A stretch of 64,000 nt of DNA from Chytridium lagenaria (lineage: Eukaryota; Chytridiomycota; Chytridiomycetes; Chytridiales; Chytridiaceae). Position 1 is the stretch's first letter. The number at the start of each line of letters is the position of its first letter. Under the pieces are notes generated by a model. That model ran no database searches. It saw nothing but the letters and a program-made list of their open reading frames with translations, and was not told the origin of the DNA. The stretch is from the NCBI GenBank assembly GCA_025449115.1, contig JAHLKC010000004.1, forward strand, positions 124,001 through 188,000. Reading direction: 5' to 3'. A program made the translations under genes and the position numbers. Positions 61,459 through 64,000 of this stretch are shown here, piece by piece.

Positions 61459-64000
61459 ATGGGAAAGAAAGACGACTCAGATGACGAGCGCAGCAAGCCA
61501 GTCAAGTTCGACGGGCAAGACTTTCACATCTGGAAACGTCGGATGACCACTTACCTCAAAGACAAGGGTCTTTGGGCGATCACTGAGATAGGATTTACGC
61601 CGTACGTTAACGAGAACGCTCCAACCAAAGAAGAGAAGGATCTGCGGATCAAGGAGCAGTCGGCTAACGATCGTGCTAAGAACCGGATAGAGTCTCGAGT
61701 GACTGATTCGGTCTTACACTTGATTGGCGAGGACTTCACGGCCAAGGAAGCGTGGGAGTGCCTCGTGTCATCATTTGAGCGTAAATCCCAACCCAACCGC
61801 AACGCTCTCACACGCAAGCTCACGCGTCTCAGAATGAAGGAGGACGCGTCTTTACGCGTATTCGTTGCAGAACTTTCGACAATGGTCAACCAACTCAAGG
61901 CAGCCGGCGAGGCTGTCTCCAACGAGCAACACATTGCTCACCTGCTCACCAAACTCCCGGAAGCTTACGACGTCGCAGTTGCCAACATTGAAACGGACGA
62001 CAAAGCGGTCAAGGACTACAACCTGGTCGTTGCCAGGCTTCTCGACTGTGAAGAGAAGATCAAGGACCGCGTGGAGGCATCGGAGGAAGCGGAGGCCTTC
62101 TTCACGACAAGAGCGCGTAAGGGGAAGAAACCAGCAGGAAAGGACGCGTCGAAAGGTGGAGATAAAAGGTCAGTGACTTGTTTTAAGTGCAAGAAGATAG
62201 GACACTATGCGAACAAGTGTCGCTCTGGGAAGAAGAAGGACTCGGGGGAGTCAAGTGATGATACCTCAGAGAACGAGAGAGATGGTGGTGGTAGGAACCG
62301 TCATCGTGGGAAGTGGTGGAAGAAGCGCGCCTCGGACAAGAAGAAGTCTGCAAACACGGCGCGTGCAAGTCCAATTGCCTTTATGGCTATTGTGCGTCAG
62401 GTTGACGCGGAGGCTGGGGAAGCCTTGTCGGTTAAGCTGGAGAAGCGGGATAACCGATGGATTCTGGACTCTGGAGCCACTCACCATATGACCTTCTCGA
62501 AGGAAGGATTGCGGGGTTACCGCGCCGCGAGCAGCCGCGTAAAAACTGCAGAGCACGGCGAAGGAATACGCGTGGAGGGAGTAGGAGATTTAACCCTCAG
62601 CATCAAGGTCGGGAAGGCCACGCAAACGATCACGCTCAAGAACGTACTCTATGTGCCGGAGCTCACGCGTAATCTCATCTCTCTGGGTGCAGCAGCGTCG
62701 CGTGGCGTTGTTTTGGAGTCATCCAGCGGCAAGTATCGCCTCAGACACGTCGGATCGAACGACGTGACGGCAGAGTTCAAGGTTGAGGACAACCTATTTT
62801 ATCTGGTGCAGCCAGACACCGCAGCAAACACCACGATGGGTGTGAAAAGCCAGTCGCTCAACAGCGCGCAGATTTGGCATCGACGGATGGGTCACATCTC
62901 GATGAAGGCGGTGAAGAAGCTTGAAAAATCGGCAACGGGTGTACGCATCACGTTGTATAACGACGACGACGACGTGCTGTGCAAGGGATGCATTGAGGGG
63001 AAGCTTACGCGCTCCTCTCACCCGGAGAGAGTTGAGAAGGACTACAAAGTCTTGGAACGCGTTCACGTGGATTTGGCGGGACCCATGAAGCGGAAGAGCT
63101 TGGGAGGGTCGCGTTACTTCATGGTGGTTGTGGACGCGTCAACGGGTTACTGCAACACGTACATGCTCAAGGAAAAGAAGCAAGCGGTTCAGTACATCAA
63201 GCAGTACAAGAGAGAGGCCGAGGCACTCACAGGTCGACGGATTGACGCGTTGAGATACTCGGAAAGGAACCCTGAGGAGATGGAACGACTTCGAGAAAAG
63301 CCGCATCTCCTGGAGATTGTTGCAGATAACGGTGGGGAATTTAAGAACAAGCAGCTGGAGGCATGGTGCCTGGAGGAAGGCATCAAGCTCACGTTCACCA
63401 TGCCCTACACGCCTCAGCAGAACGGTGTCGCGGAAAGAATGAATCGGTCGCTCATTGAGAAGGCAAAGTGCATGCTTAGCGACGCGAGTCTTGACGACAA
63501 ATTCTGGGGAGAGGCCGTTACGTGTGCCACGTACTTGTACAATCGATCTCCTCGTAAGGATGGGATTTCACCTCTGGAAGGCTTCACGGGAAGGAAGCCT
63601 AACCTGAAACGCGTTCGAATCTTCGGTTGCGCATGTTACGCGCACGTCCCAAAGGAACGACGGAAGAAGATGGAGAAGAACGCGCGCAAATGCATTTTCT
63701 TGGGATATGAGGCAATGGGATATCGCCTTTATGACCCAGTCACGAAGAAAGTAGTGCGCAGCAAGACTGTTGTGTTTGACGAGTTGAACACTGGAGTGTG
63801 GGAAGGACACGACGCAGACGTGTCCACCTGGAAGGTACACAGGAAGCTGCTGGACAAGGTGGGAAGCGATTCAGGGAGTTGGGGGAGCGATGAAGACTCC
63901 GAGGATTCCGAAGATGAGTCATTGAGCTCTGAGGATGATGGAGATAACGCGTCACAGGTCAGTGAAGACAGCGAAGCGTTGGAGGATGATGTCGAGGATG
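61459..64000 (+). CDS. Element A4 copia gag-pol polyprotein, intact, runs off the window
   Basis: A single open frame of 847 codons without a stop, truncated only by the window edge. Gag: KPVKFDGQDFHIWKRRMTTY, LRMKEDASLRVFVAELSTMV, LLTKLPEAYDVAVANIE. Zinc knuckle CFKCKKIGHYANKC (CCHC, about 62180-62222). Protease WILDSGATHHMTF (about 62458). Pre-integrase IWHRRMGHISMKAVKKLE. Integrase with HVDLAGPM (first Asp region), IVADNGGEFKNKQLEAW (second Asp), NGVAERMNRSL (Glu), then IFGCACYAHVPKERRKK and KKVVRSKTVVFDELN. The last part is an acidic Ser/Asp/Glu linker. RT and RNase H should follow outside the window. Frame 1 continues from gag through pol without frameshift, typical of copia. Codons carry many ACGCGT hexamers. 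Confidence 0.95.
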   Translation, partial: MGKKDDSDDERSKPVKFDGQDFHIWKRRMTTYLKDKGLWAITEIGFTPYVNENAPTKEEKDLRIKEQSANDRAKNRIESRVTDSVLHLIGEDFTAKEAWECLVSSFERKSQPNRNALTRKLTRLRMKEDASLRVFVAELSTMVNQLKAAGEAVSNEQHIAHLLTKLPEAYDVAVANIETDDKAVKDYNLVVARLLDCEEKIKDRVEASEEAEAFFTTRARKGKKPAGKDASKGGDKRSVTCFKCKKIGHYANKCRSGKKKDSGESSDDTSENERDGGGRNRHRGKWWKKRASDKKKSANTARASPIAFMAIVRQVDAEAGEALSVKLEKRDNRWILDSGATHHMTFSKEGLRGYRAASSRVKTAEHGEGIRVEGVGDLTLSIKVGKATQTITLKNVLYVPELTRNLISLGAAASRGVVLESSSGKYRLRHVGSNDVTAEFKVEDNLFYLVQPDTAANTTMGVKSQSLNSAQIWHRRMGHISMKAVKKLEKSATGVRITLYNDDDDVLCKGCIEGKLTRSSHPERVEKDYKVLERVHVDLAGPMKRKSLGGSRYFMVVVDASTGYCNTYMLKEKKQAVQYIKQYKREAEALTGRRIDALRYSERNPEEMERLREKPHLLEIVADNGGEFKNKQLEAWCLEEGIKLTFTMPYTPQQNGVAERMNRSLIEKAKCMLSDASLDDKFWGEAVTCATYLYNRSPRKDGISPLEGFTGRKPNLKRVRIFGCACYAHVPKERRKKMEKNARKCIFLGYEAMGYRLYDPVTKKVVRSKTVVFDELNTGVWEGHDADVSTWKVHRKLLDKVGSDSGSWGSDEDSEDSEDESLSSEDDGDNASQVSEDSEALEDDVED

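Overview
The window looks like chromosomal DNA of a zoosporic (chytrid-type) fungus. Genes have many short GT-AG introns (about 45-75 bp). The gene set mixes fungal markers (an NDT80/PhoG-type transcription factor, a long-tailed B56 subunit like Rts1/Par1) with genes usually kept in organisms that build cilia or flagella (adenylate kinase 9, cyclin Y). This placement is an inference; no rRNA or barcode gene is present.

Positions 1500-39200 are a gene-dense housekeeping region: ribosomal protein eS8 (+), mitochondrial ribosomal protein mL44 (+), PP2A B56 subunit (-), MCM5 (-) divergent from BOP1/Erb1 (+), a decayed AAA+ ATPase (-), an LMBR1-family membrane protein (-) divergent from a Tad2-type tRNA adenosine deaminase (+), an SLC10A7/Rch1-type transporter (+), an unrecognised membrane protein (-), a Maf nucleotide pyrophosphatase (-), mitochondrial uL30 (-), the NDT80-like factor (-), exosome subunit RRP46 (-), a 6.3-kb multidomain adenylate kinase 9 (+) and cyclin Y (-). 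Several conserved genes (mL44, MCM5, Tad2, uL30m, AK9, NDT80) need single-base corrections at or near short homopolymers to read through. This pattern suggests uncorrected consensus indels more than real gene loss.

From about 40 kb onward the window is mobile-element territory. It holds a decayed Crypton-like tyrosine recombinase, then a 5.25-kb element with about 500-bp terminal direct repeats (42481-47735). That element encodes an unrecognised gag-position protein and an ExoIII-type AP endonuclease, with no reverse transcriptase or integrase visible. A decayed Tnp2-like transposase follows.

From 49 kb to the right edge lies a nested stack of Ty1/copia retrotransposons. Host element A (minus strand) is split by element B1 (51447-55583, bounded by two direct LTR-B copies and a TTGC duplication) and by element C (from 56900). 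C is interrupted by element B2 (58415-60932). B2 is interrupted by A4 (60933 to the edge), a plus-strand copy of family A whose gag-pol frame is open for 847 codons and runs off the window. B1 has lost its RT/RNase H, carries a solo LTR-A, and its gag lies in the opposite orientation to its pol.

The strongest candidates for something undescribed are the LTR-bounded element with an AP-endonuclease cargo, the gag inversion in B1, and the striking excess of the palindrome ACGCGT throughout family A.
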